Shown here in pieces: positions 17,390 to 25,638 of a DNA stretch of 64,000 nucleotides (position 1 is the first letter of the stretch; each line of letters opens with the position of its first letter). Under the pieces are notes generated by a model. It had not been told where the DNA came from and did not search any database. It saw only the letters and a program-made list of their open reading frames with translations. The stretch lies in assembly GCA_001899285.1 (NCBI GenBank), contig MKWA01000020.1, positions 1-64,000 on the forward strand. Direction: 5' to 3'. The position numbers were made by a program, and so were the translations under genes. Origin of the DNA: Rhizobiales bacterium 64-17. Lineage in GTDB: Bacteria; Pseudomonadota; Alphaproteobacteria; Rhizobiales; Xanthobacteraceae.

Positions 17390-17665
17390 TCAGCGGCCGC
17401 GCGGCCCATTGACGATGCGCATGATGATCCAGATCGGAATGACGATCACCGCGCCGAGCAGGAAGTAGCCCCACAGCCAGCGGATCGCGTCGAAGCCCAT
17501 GTTCCACACGGACTCGATCAGCCGTTGCAGGCTCACCCAGATATTCCACGGATCGAGGCCGAGTGCCGACAGGACGACGCCGACCAGCACGCAGATCAGG
17601 ATCAGCCGGCCGATCACGGCGAGCGGCGAGCCGCCTATCCAGCGGGTGATATTCTGGTCTGCCAT
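17390..17665 (-). CDS. Small DUF6460-like membrane protein
   Basis: Predicted 91-residue protein with two hydrophobic segments (VIGRLILICVLVGVVLSALG and WGYFLLGAVIVIPIWIIMRI) separated by an amphipathic Trp-rich stretch. The ATG at 17665 is well supported by GGAGAG 6 nt upstream. It directly precedes the MATE gene, with stop and next start nearly overlapping, so the two are cotranscribed. The family is conserved in Hyphomicrobiales; its function is unknown. Confidence 0.75.
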   Translation of the reverse strand: MADQNITRWIGGSPLAVIGRLILICVLVGVVLSALGLDPWNIWVSLQRLIESVWNMGFDAIRWLWGYFLLGAVIVIPIWIIMRIVNGPRGR

Positions 17666-17724
17666 CCGACTCTCCAAGGTTGCGTGCAGGGCTTTTAGCA
17701 CATTGCCGCGCGGAACAAGGAGGG

Positions 17725-19410
17725 TCAGTGGGGCTTCGGTAGCGACGCGTTCGCAGCCGCCGGTTGTCCGCCTCGTCCCCGCTCGATCCGTTGCAGCATG
17801 GTCTCCAGCGTGTCCAGCCGGTCGGCCTCGCGCGGCGGCTTGTCCCAGCGCAGCCGGTTGATGCGGGGGAAGCGCATGGCGAGCCCAGATTTGTGGCGGC
17901 TTGAGCGCTGCAATCCCTCGAACGCCACTTCCAGCACCAGACCGGTGTCGCCGTCATGCACCACCTCGCGCACCGGGCCGAACCGGTCGACGGTGTTGCG
18001 GCGCACGAACCGGTCGATCTGCTTCAATTCCTCGTCGGTGAAGCCGAAATAGGCCTTGCCGACCGGCACCAGTTCGTTGGCGGCGTTCCAGACACCGAAG
18101 GTGTAGTCGGAATAGAACGACGAGCGCTTGCCGTGGCCGCGCTGCGCATACATCAGCACCGCGTCGACGATCATCGGATCGCGCTTCCATTTCCACCACA
18201 GGCCCTTCGGCCGGCCGGGAACGTAAGCGGCGTCGCGGCGCTTGAGCATCACGCCTTCCACCGCTTCCGCGTCTTCGCCCGCGCCGGTCTGGGCTGGGTC
18301 GGCGCGTGCCGCGATCAGTTCCGGCCAGGTGGAAAACAATACCAGCGCCGAGAGATCGATGCGCGGCGTGTTGAGTCGTTCGATGAAATCGGCGAGCTTG
18401 TCGCGGCGCTCGGCGAATGGCCTGTCGCGCAAATCCTGGCCGTCGAGCATCAGCAGATCGTAGGCGCGGATATGCGCGGGAAAGTCGGCGATCAGTTTCG
18501 CCGTCACCGCCTTACGGTTGAGCCTTTGCTGCAGGACGTTGAAGCTCTGGACGCGGCCGTCGCGCAGGATCAGCAGTTCGCCGTCGATGGCGGCGGGAAT
18601 GCGCAGCACGTCGAGCAGTTCGGGAAAGCTTTTCGAGATGTCCTCGCCGGTGCGCGAATAGAGCCGCGCCACATGCTGGCCGTCTTCACCGATGCCTGAC
18701 ACCGCCTGGATGCGCGTGCCGTCCCATTTCCATTCGGCGACGAAGTCTTGTGGGTCGAGCGCGGCGAGATCGGGCTCGTCCACCGCATGCGCCAGCATCG
18801 CCGGGCGGAACGGCGCCGGATCGCGATTGGCGGGCGCGTCGGCGCGGCCTTCGAGCCAGGCGAACAAGTCCAGATAGGGCGGCGCGAGACCGGGCCAGAC
18901 GATTTCCACCTCGTTCGGGTCCTTGTCGCCGAGCGCGGCGGCAGCGGTCTTCGCAAGCCGCGCGGAGACGCCGACGCGCAGCCCGCCGGTGACGAGCTTC
19001 AGCAGCGCCCAGCGTCCGGTCTCGTCGAGCGCGTCGAGCCAGCGCGCGAGTTGCGCTGGCAGTTGCGCCTTGCCGAGCGTGGATAAGGTTTCCACCACGT
19101 CGGACAAAGTCGGGATCGCGTTCGGCCGATGGTTCGGGTCAGCCGGCCACATCAGCGCGACGGTTTCCGAAAGATCGCCGACATAGTCGTAGGAGAGTTC
19201 GAACAGCACCGGATCGGCGCGCTCGGCGATCAGCGCGCGGATCATGCCGGCCTTGGCGTGCTGGAACGATAAAGCGCTGGTGAGCGCCGCCAGCGCATAG
19301 CCGCGCTCCGGGTCTTCGGTGCGGCGGAAATAGTCCGTCATCAGCCGCAGCTTGTTGTTGCGCGCGGGCTCGTAGGCGAGGCGGTCGAGCAGGTCGGCGA
19401 AGCGGTTCAT
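17725..19410 (-). CDS. ATP-dependent DNA ligase of the ligase-associated repair cluster
   Basis: Seals nicks using ATP. The 561-residue protein has a helical N-terminal DNA-binding domain (about 1-200), a nucleotidyltransferase domain with the adenylated Lys in EWKWDGTRIQ (about residue 227), the downstream motif DGELLILRDG and the GVMLKRRDAAYVPGRP/WWKWKRDP motifs (IV-V), and a C-terminal OB fold ending in LAMRFPRINRLRWDKP. This architecture is that of the ligase found with Exo, Lhr-Core helicase and PdeM, not the Ku-dependent LigD. Its start overlaps the exonuclease stop by 4 nt (ATGA), so they are translated together. Confidence 0.93.
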   Translation of the reverse strand: MNRFADLLDRLAYEPARNNKLRLMTDYFRRTEDPERGYALAALTSALSFQHAKAGMIRALIAERADPVLFELSYDYVGDLSETVALMWPADPNHRPNAIPTLSDVVETLSTLGKAQLPAQLARWLDALDETGRWALLKLVTGGLRVGVSARLAKTAAAALGDKDPNEVEIVWPGLAPPYLDLFAWLEGRADAPANRDPAPFRPAMLAHAVDEPDLAALDPQDFVAEWKWDGTRIQAVSGIGEDGQHVARLYSRTGEDISKSFPELLDVLRIPAAIDGELLILRDGRVQSFNVLQQRLNRKAVTAKLIADFPAHIRAYDLLMLDGQDLRDRPFAERRDKLADFIERLNTPRIDLSALVLFSTWPELIAARADPAQTGAGEDAEAVEGVMLKRRDAAYVPGRPKGLWWKWKRDPMIVDAVLMYAQRGHGKRSSFYSDYTFGVWNAANELVPVGKAYFGFTDEELKQIDRFVRRNTVDRFGPVREVVHDGDTGLVLEVAFEGLQRSSRHKSGLAMRFPRINRLRWDKPPREADRLDTLETMLQRIERGRGGQPAAANASLPKPH

Positions 19411-20453
19411 GCTTCGCCGTCCCCGGTTTTGACTTGAGCCTCGGCCTCATGCTCCTCCTCGTCGCCATAGCCGACGATGGCGAGGGGCCGCGCTTTCAGT
19501 CCGCGCTGCGTTGCCCAATGCACCAGCGCGTCTTCCTGTCCATGCGTCACCCAGATTTCCGATGCGCCGGTGGCGGCGATGGTCTTGGTCAAGCCATTCC
19601 AGTCGGCATGGTCGGAAATCACCAAAGGCAGTTCGGTGCCGCCCTGCCGTGCGCGAGCGCGCACGCGCATCCAGCCCGAGGCGAAACAGGTGAGCGGATC
19701 GGGAAACCGCCGCGTCCACAGGTCCTTGTTGGCGGAGGGCGGGCACAGCGTGATGGTGCCGGCGAGGTCCGGCTTCTTCGCGCCGCGCACCAGTTCGAGC
19801 GGACCGAGAGCGATGCCGCGCGACACGTAATACTGCGTGATCTTCTCCATCGCGCCGTGCAGATAGATCGTCTGGTCGTAACCGGCCTGCCGCAACATGG
19901 CGATGACGCGTTGTGCCTTGCCGAGGGAATAGGCGCCGACCAGATGCGCGCGTTCGGGAAACAGCGCGACGGATTTCAGAAGCTTGCCGATCTCGTGGAG
20001 CGGCTCGCTATGACGAAAGACGGGAAGTCCGAACGTCGCCTCGGTGATGAACACGTCGCACGGCACCAGCTCGAACGGCGCGCAGGTCGGGTCGGCCACG
20101 TCCTTGTAGTCGCCCGACGCGACAATGCGCAGTCCGTCCTGCTCGACCTTGATCTGCGCCGAGCCGAGCACATGCCCGGCCGGATGGAAGCTCACGGTGA
20201 CGCCGTCGATGGCGAGCGGTTCGCCGTAGCGGATCGCCTGCGTGCGCCTGGCGAAATTGTCGCCGTAGCGCAGCCGCATGATGTCCAGCGTCTCCTGCGT
20301 CGCTAGCACCTCGCCGTGGCCGGCGCGGGCATGGTCGGAATGGCCGTGGGTGATCAGCGCCCGCTCGACCGGCCGGGTCGGGTCGATGTGGAACCCGCCG
20401 GGCTTGCAGCAGACCCCGGACGGGGTGGGAACGAGGATGTCTTCGGGGCGCAT
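19407..20453 (-). CDS. Ligase-associated DNA exonuclease (metallo-beta-lactamase fold)
   Basis: SNM1/Artemis-like nuclease of 348 residues; family members process DNA 3' or 5' ends before ligation. The MBL metal motif HGHSDHARAGH is at about residue 38, preceded by the N-terminal RPEDILVPTPSGVCCKPGGF that typifies this ligase-linked family, with later metal ligands in FHPAGHVLGSAQI, ASGDYKDVADP and ISDHADWNGL. The ATG at 20453 is chosen because upstream residues are Arg/Cys-rich and unlike the family. First gene of a two-gene unit with the ligase; divergent from the TPR methyltransferase. Confidence 0.92.
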   Translation of the reverse strand: MRPEDILVPTPSGVCCKPGGFHIDPTRPVERALITHGHSDHARAGHGEVLATQETLDIMRLRYGDNFARRTQAIRYGEPLAIDGVTVSFHPAGHVLGSAQIKVEQDGLRIVASGDYKDVADPTCAPFELVPCDVFITEATFGLPVFRHSEPLHEIGKLLKSVALFPERAHLVGAYSLGKAQRVIAMLRQAGYDQTIYLHGAMEKITQYYVSRGIALGPLELVRGAKKPDLAGTITLCPPSANKDLWTRRFPDPLTCFASGWMRVRARARQGGTELPLVISDHADWNGLTKTIAATGASEIWVTHGQEDALVHWATQRGLKARPLAIVGYGDEEEHEAEAQVKTGDGEA

Positions 20454-20520
20454 CACGCTTAGATAGGTGCAGAACCGCCGATGGCGAGATAGAACGCGCC
20501 GGTCCCGACAACCGCAACCG

Positions 20521-21447
20521 ATGCCAACCACATTCCAATCCTCCGGTGACCTCGCCGCCGACCGCCGCTTCGAATGGGCGCGGGAAAGCCTCGCGCAGGG
20601 CGACGCCGCTGGGGCCGCCGACCTGTTCGAGCAGACGCTCGATCTGGTGCCGGGCTATGCCGCCGGCTGGTTCCTGCTGGGCGAAGCGCGGGACAAGCTC
20701 GGCGACCGGACCGGGGCCATCGCGGCGTTTGAGAAAGCCCGCGCCGCCGATCCGGCCGACAGCCACGGCGCGGCCTTGCATCTGATGCGGCTCGGCGCGG
20801 TGCCGACCGGCGCCATGCCTGAAGGCTATGTGCGGGCCCTGTTCGACGGCTATGCGGCGCGGTTCGAGCGCGCTTTGACCGAAGGACTTACCTATCGCGG
20901 CCCGGACATCCTGCTCGACGCCGTGAAAGCATCACGCGGCATCGAGAGGACCGGCGGGGCCTTTTCCTCGATGCTCGATCTCGGCTGTGGCACGGGGCTC
21001 GCGGCGGCAGCATTCCGGCCGTTCGCGGACCGCATCGTTGGCGTCGATCTGTCCGGTGCGATGCTGGCGCAGGCGCGGGCCAAGGGTCTCTATGACCGGC
21101 TCGCGGAAGCGGAGGCGGTCGCGTTCCTGTGCAGCGAAGCGGCACGCGGCGAACGCTATGATCTGATCCTTGCCGCCGACGTGTTCATTTATCTCGACGA
21201 TCTCGCGCCGGTCTGCGTTGCGTCGGCGGCGATCTTGAAAGCCGGCGGCAGCTTCGCTTTCACGGTGGAGACCCACGATGGAGACGGCGTGATCCTGCGC
21301 GACACGCTGCGCTATGCGCACAGCGAGGGAGGAGTCCGTGCGGCACTCGCCGCTGCGGGATTGACAATGTTGGTGCTGACGCCCGCCGTGGTCCGCACCG
21401 AAAAAGGCCATCCGGTTCCGGGGCTGGCGTGCGTCGCTAGAGCGTGA
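20521..21447 (+). CDS. TPR-containing class I methyltransferase (COG4976-like)
   Basis: Product of 308 residues. Residues about 15-80 form two TPR-like helical repeats (RFEWARESLAQGDAAGAADL, then AGWFLLGEARDKLGD). A class I SAM methyltransferase domain follows: motif I LDLGCGTGLAAAAF near residue 155, acidic motif VGVDLSGAMLAQAR, and DLILAADVFIYLDDL. It resembles predicted TPR methyltransferases of unknown target. It starts 68 nt from the divergent exonuclease and precedes the helicase on the same strand, so it sits physically inside the repair island. Protein or small-molecule methylation is more likely than DNA methylation since no DPPY/NPPF-type motif is seen. Confidence 0.8.
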   Translation: MPTTFQSSGDLAADRRFEWARESLAQGDAAGAADLFEQTLDLVPGYAAGWFLLGEARDKLGDRTGAIAAFEKARAADPADSHGAALHLMRLGAVPTGAMPEGYVRALFDGYAARFERALTEGLTYRGPDILLDAVKASRGIERTGGAFSSMLDLGCGTGLAAAAFRPFADRIVGVDLSGAMLAQARAKGLYDRLAEAEAVAFLCSEAARGERYDLILAADVFIYLDDLAPVCVASAAILKAGGSFAFTVETHDGDGVILRDTLRYAHSEGGVRAALAAAGLTMLVLTPAVVRTEKGHPVPGLACVARA

Positions 21448-21506
21448 TTCGGAAAAGCTTACCCTCGGGTTTGACCAGAGGGTGAGAACCGGTTTCCGGA
21501 TCACGC
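21441..21506. repeat. Dispersed palindromic repeat, copy 1
   Basis: Reads AGCGTGATTCGGAAAAG at the left and GGTTTCCGGATCACGC at the right, an imperfect inverted repeat, with an internal ACCCTC...GAGGGT hairpin. Same family as 26774-26818 and 63122-63167. It overlaps the last codons of the TPR methyltransferase gene and lies upstream of the helicase. Confidence 0.8.
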
Positions 21507-21577
21507 CAAAAAAGACAAGCTTGTCACAGATGATTCAATCCAATGAAATCCAACCCTAACGACACCAAATAACAGCG

Positions 21578-24112
21578 ATGCTCGATACGCCCGCGCCGCT
21601 GCCCGAGGTGTTCACCCGCTGGTTCGCGGCCCGCGGCTGGCAGCCGCGCGCGCATCAGCTCGATCTCTTGGCGAAGGCACGGGCCGGGCGCTCGGCGCTG
21701 CTGATCGCGCCGACCGGGGCCGGCAAGACGCTGGCGGGCTTCCTGCCGACGCTGGTGGAACTGAGCGAGCGCGGCGCGGCCTCGAATACGATTGTCTCCA
21801 CCGGTCGCACGCTACGCCGCGCGCAGGGACTACACACCCTCTACATCTCGCCGCTGAAGGCGCTCGCCGTCGATATCGCCCGCAACCTGGAAACGCCGGT
21901 GCGGGAGATGGGGTTGCCGGTGCGGCTCGAGACGCGCACCGGCGATACGCCGGCATCGAAGCGCATGCGCCAGCGCCGCGATCCGCCGGACATCCTGCTG
22001 ACGACGCCGGAGCAATTGGCGCTGCTGCTCTCCACCGCCGACGCGCCGTATCTGTTCGCGACCCTGCGCCGCGTCGTGCTCGACGAACTGCATTCGCTGG
22101 TGACCTCGAAGCGCGGCGATCTGCTGTCGCTCGGCCTCGCGCGGCTGTTCACGCTGGCGCCCGACCTGCAAACGGTCGGTCTGTCCGCCACCGTGGCGCA
22201 GCCGGACGATCTGCGTCGTTATCTGCGGCCGCAGCCGGTGGGTGGCGAAGACCTCGCGGATCTGGTTGTCGCGGAGGCCGGCGCCGCGCCCGATATATCG
22301 ATGCTCGACACGCAGGAGCATTTGCCGTGGGCGGGGCATACGGCGCGCCACGCGCTCGGCGAGATGTATCAGCTCATCAAGGAGCACAACACGACGCTGC
22401 TGTTCGTCAATACGCGCAGCCAGGCCGAGGGCCTGTTCCAGTCGCTGTGGCAGATCAACGACGACAATCTGGCGATCGCGCTGCATCACGGTTCGCTGGA
22501 CGTGGCGCAGCGCCGCCGCGTCGAGGACGCGATGTCGGCGGGAAAACTGCGCGCGGTAGTGTGCACGTCCTCGCTCGATCTCGGCGTCGACTGGGGCGAC
22601 GTCGATCTTGTCGTCAATGTCGGTGCGCCGAAGGGATCGTCGCGGCTGTTGCAGCGGATCGGTCGCGCCAATCACCGGCTCGACGAGCCGTCGAAAGCGG
22701 TGCTGGTGCCGGCCAACCGCTTCGAGGTTCTGGAATGCAGCGCCGCGCTCGCGGCGGTGCGCGACAATGCGCAGGACACGCCGCCGGCGCGCACTGGCGC
22801 GCTCGACGTGCTGGCGCAGCACATCATGGGCCGCGCCTGCGGCGAGCCGTTCCTCGCCGATGAGCTCTATGATGAGGTACGTGCCGCCGCGCCCTATACG
22901 CAGCTCGCCCGCTCCGACTTCGACGCTGCGCTCGATTTCGTTGCCACCGGTGGCTATGCGCTGCGCGCCTATGAGCGGTTCGCCAAAATCCGGCAGGACA
23001 AGACCGGCCGCTGGCGCGTCACCCATCCGATGACGGCGCAGCGCTACCGCATGAATATCGGCACCATCGTCGAGGCCGACATGCTGAAGGTGCGGCTGGT
23101 GCGTTCGCGCGCGTCGAAGACCAAGAATTCTACAATGATCCCGCGCGGCGGACGATTGCTTGGCCAGATCGAGGAATATTTCATCGAGACACTGTCGCCC
23201 AACGACACCTTCGTGTTCGGCGGGGAGATTTTGAAATTCGAGGCGCTGGTGGAGGACGAGGTCTATGTCTCGCGCGCCGCCTCGCAAGACCCGAAGGTGC
23301 CGTCCTATGCCGGCGGCAAGTTTCCGCTGTCCACTTATCTCGCCGCGCGGGTGCGCGACATCCTCGCGGATCATTCGACGTGGCAGGCGCTGCCGGCGCA
23401 GGTGCGCGACTGGCTGAAGATCCAGGAATGGCGCTCGCTGCTGCCGCGCGCCGGCGATCTGCTGGTCGAGACGTTCCCGCGCGCCGACAAGCATTATCTC
23501 GTCTGCTATCCGTTCGAGGGACGACTGGCGCATCAGACCCTCGGCATGCTGCTGACGCGGCGGCTGGAGCGGGCGCGGCTGCGGCCCATGGGATTCGTCG
23601 CCAACGAATATGCGCTGGCGGTCTGGGCCATGGGCGATGTCGCAGGTGCGATCGATGACGGGAGGTTGTCGCTTGCCGATCTGTTCGCCGAGGACATGCT
23701 GGGCGACGACCTCGAAGCCTGGCTTGCGGAGTCGGCTTTGATGAAGCGCACGTTCCGCACCTGCGCCATCATCGCCGGACTGATCGAACGCCGGTTCCCC
23801 GGCAAGGAGAAGACGCGGCGGCAGGTGACGATTTCCACCGACCTCGTCTATGACGTGCTGCGCAAGCACCAGCCGGACCACCTGCTGCTGCGCGCTGCCC
23901 ATGACGATGCCGCCACAGGGTTGCTCGACATCAAACGGTTGGGCGAAATGCTCTCGCGCGTGCGGGGGCGAATCGTCCATAAACCGCTCGATCACGTCTC
24001 GCCGCTCGCGGTTCCGGTGATGCTGGAAATCGGCAAGGAACCGGTGCAGGGCGAGGCGCCCGACATGCTGCTGGCGGAAGCCGAGGCGCTGGTGAAGGAA
24101 GCGATGCAATGA
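21578..24112 (+). CDS. Ligase-associated DEXH-box helicase (Lhr-Core type)
   Basis: Superfamily 2 DNA helicase of 844 residues. Motif I APTGAGKTLAG (about 46-56), a DELH box (VVLDELHSL, about 168), motif III LSATVAQP, and motifs V-VI with TSSLDLGVDWG and LQRIGRANHRLD mark the RecA pair; the remainder has the winged-helix and Lhr-specific domains. It is the size of Lhr-Core proteins studied with a ligase, exonuclease and phosphoesterase. It overlaps PdeM by 4 nt (ATGA). Between motif I and the conserved LYISPLKALAVD there is a poorly conserved-looking insert (about residues 67-86). Confidence 0.93.
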   Translation: MLDTPAPLPEVFTRWFAARGWQPRAHQLDLLAKARAGRSALLIAPTGAGKTLAGFLPTLVELSERGAASNTIVSTGRTLRRAQGLHTLYISPLKALAVDIARNLETPVREMGLPVRLETRTGDTPASKRMRQRRDPPDILLTTPEQLALLLSTADAPYLFATLRRVVLDELHSLVTSKRGDLLSLGLARLFTLAPDLQTVGLSATVAQPDDLRRYLRPQPVGGEDLADLVVAEAGAAPDISMLDTQEHLPWAGHTARHALGEMYQLIKEHNTTLLFVNTRSQAEGLFQSLWQINDDNLAIALHHGSLDVAQRRRVEDAMSAGKLRAVVCTSSLDLGVDWGDVDLVVNVGAPKGSSRLLQRIGRANHRLDEPSKAVLVPANRFEVLECSAALAAVRDNAQDTPPARTGALDVLAQHIMGRACGEPFLADELYDEVRAAAPYTQLARSDFDAALDFVATGGYALRAYERFAKIRQDKTGRWRVTHPMTAQRYRMNIGTIVEADMLKVRLVRSRASKTKNSTMIPRGGRLLGQIEEYFIETLSPNDTFVFGGEILKFEALVEDEVYVSRAASQDPKVPSYAGGKFPLSTYLAARVRDILADHSTWQALPAQVRDWLKIQEWRSLLPRAGDLLVETFPRADKHYLVCYPFEGRLAHQTLGMLLTRRLERARLRPMGFVANEYALAVWAMGDVAGAIDDGRLSLADLFAEDMLGDDLEAWLAESALMKRTFRTCAIIAGLIERRFPGKEKTRRQVTISTDLVYDVLRKHQPDHLLLRAAHDDAATGLLDIKRLGEMLSRVRGRIVHKPLDHVSPLAVPVMLEIGKEPVQGEAPDMLLAEAEALVKEAMQ

Positions 24113-24840
24113 GCGAGCCGGCTTCGGCTGTACGGCAACGACCTGTTGCGCGTCCGACCCCGACCCAGAGCGAGCCGTTGCAGATCGCCGGGGTGACGCT
24201 GGTGGCTGATCCCGACGGCGCGCTGTTTTGGCCGGCCGAGGGCGTGCTTGCCATCGCCGACCTGCATCTGGAAAAAGCCTCGAGCTATGCCGAGCGCGGC
24301 GTATTCCTGCCACCCTACGACACGGTGGCGACGCTGATGCGGCTGTCGCGGCTGATGACGCGGTACAATCCGCGCTGCGTGATCGCGCTCGGTGACAGCT
24401 TCCATGACGGTCGCGGCCCCTCGCGCCTCAGTGATCAGGATCGCGCCGGGCTGCTGGCATTGCAGACCGGCCGCGACTGGATCTGGATTACCGGCAATCA
24501 CGATCCCGACCCGGCGACCGGCATCGGCGGCTCGTTCGGCGGCACCTTGCAGATCGGCGCGCTGTCGTTCCGGCATGAGCCCACCGGCGGGTTCGGCGAG
24601 GTCGCCGGCCATCTGCATCCGGTGGCGCGGGTCTCGCATCGCGGTCAGACCATCGGCCGCCGCTGCTTCGCCGCCGACGGCGAGCGCGTGGTGCTGCCGG
24701 CGTTTGGCGCTTTCACCGGCGGATTGAATGTGCGGCACGAAGCATTCAATACCGTGTTCGGCGCGCGCGGCTTCACCGCGCATATGCTCGGCGATGGCCG
24801 CATCTACGCCTTCGCGGTCAGTCACTGCCTGCCGGATTGA
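24109..24840 (+). CDS. pdeM: Ligase-associated endonuclease PdeM (calcineurin-like phosphoesterase)
   Basis: Mn-dependent metallophosphoesterase of 243 residues, studied as a DNA nuclease or phosphodiesterase partner of Lhr-Core. All metal motifs are visible: IADLHLEKA (Asp-x-His), ALGDSFHDG, ITGNHDPDP and AGHLHPV. The N-terminal 30 residues are a low-complexity Pro/Gln/Arg lead. Start overlaps the helicase stop (ATGA), so the two are coupled. It is convergent with the Alph_Pro_TM gene, 12 nt apart. Confidence 0.92.
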   Translation: MSEPASAVRQRPVARPTPTQSEPLQIAGVTLVADPDGALFWPAEGVLAIADLHLEKASSYAERGVFLPPYDTVATLMRLSRLMTRYNPRCVIALGDSFHDGRGPSRLSDQDRAGLLALQTGRDWIWITGNHDPDPATGIGGSFGGTLQIGALSFRHEPTGGFGEVAGHLHPVARVSHRGQTIGRRCFAADGERVVLPAFGAFTGGLNVRHEAFNTVFGARGFTAHMLGDGRIYAFAVSHCLPD

Positions 24841-24852
24841 TGAACCCGAACG

Positions 24853-25638
24853 CTAGTCGCGGCGGAACACGACGCTGGCGAACCAGCCGGTGGCGAGCGC
24901 CATTAATGCGGCGACGAGACCGTACAGCAGCCCGTAGTCGTGCGCCGCGCTCGCGACGAATTGCTCGAATCCGGACTTGACCACTTCGAGCGCCGATGTG
25001 CTGCGCACGACCATGTTGCCATTGGCGAACACCTTGACGTCGATCGCATAGTTGCCGGTCGGCGTGGTCGCCGGCAACGGAATCGCTGCGCGGAACACGG
25101 TCGGCGTCAGGAACGTCACGCCGGCGGGGTTGGCGCGGTAGACGCCGTGCTCGGTCTGCAGTCGCACGAACGCTTCGCGGAACGGATCGGTCGGCACCGT
25201 ATCGGCGATGTCCGAGCCGACGCGCTGGCGCAGGATCACATTGTCGAGGCCGATTTGCAGGCGGCGGCGCTGGTCCTCGTTGGTGATCTCCTGCACCGGC
25301 CGGTTCGACAGCACCGCCAGATACGACGGCACGTTGATGAACTGCCGCGCTTCCTGGTTGATCCAGATGCCGAGCGTGCGCTCCTTGCGCCGCGTCCGCA
25401 CGCTGCTGGCGGGGCCGGCCACGGTGACGACGATATCGTAGGCGGCGCGCAACGCGCCGCGCGGCGCATCGGGTTCGATGGTGCCGAACAGCACCAGCTC
25501 CTCGCCGTCGAAGTTCGAGGTCACCAGCACGCGGTGGTTCGACAGCGAGACGATCAATTTCTCGGCGCCGGCCGGCATCTCCGTCGCGAACAGCGCCGCT
25601 GCGGCCACCACACCGGCGATGAGACGGGAGCGGATCAT
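24853..25638 (-). CDS. TIGR02186/Alph_Pro_TM family membrane-anchored protein
   Basis: Product of 261 residues: signal peptide (IAGVVAAAALFATEMPAGA), a beta-rich extracytoplasmic domain (LVTSNFDGEELVLFGTIEPD is the family signature) and one C-terminal transmembrane helix (YGLLYGLVAALMALATGWFA). Its ATG overlaps the stop of the TauE-like gene by 4 nt. The pairing of this family with a TauE/SafE permease is recurrent in alphaproteobacteria and implies a joint transport role, probably for a sulfur compound; the exact role is unknown. Confidence 0.88.
   Translation of the reverse strand: MIRSRLIAGVVAAAALFATEMPAGAEKLIVSLSNHRVLVTSNFDGEELVLFGTIEPDAPRGALRAAYDIVVTVAGPASSVRTRRKERTLGIWINQEARQFINVPSYLAVLSNRPVQEITNEDQRRRLQIGLDNVILRQRVGSDIADTVPTDPFREAFVRLQTEHGVYRANPAGVTFLTPTVFRAAIPLPATTPTGNYAIDVKVFANGNMVVRSTSALEVVKSGFEQFVASAAHDYGLLYGLVAALMALATGWFASVVFRRD

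Noticed and set aside
21830-24313. 827-codon open frame on the minus strand
   Set aside because: Antisense to the helicase gene, which has all its motifs intact. No support as a gene.
17725-24840. A defence island or NHEJ (Ku-LigD) system
   Set aside because: No Ku gene, no LigD polymerase domain, and the helicase/exonuclease/PdeM set matches the known ligase-associated repair cluster rather than an antiphage system.
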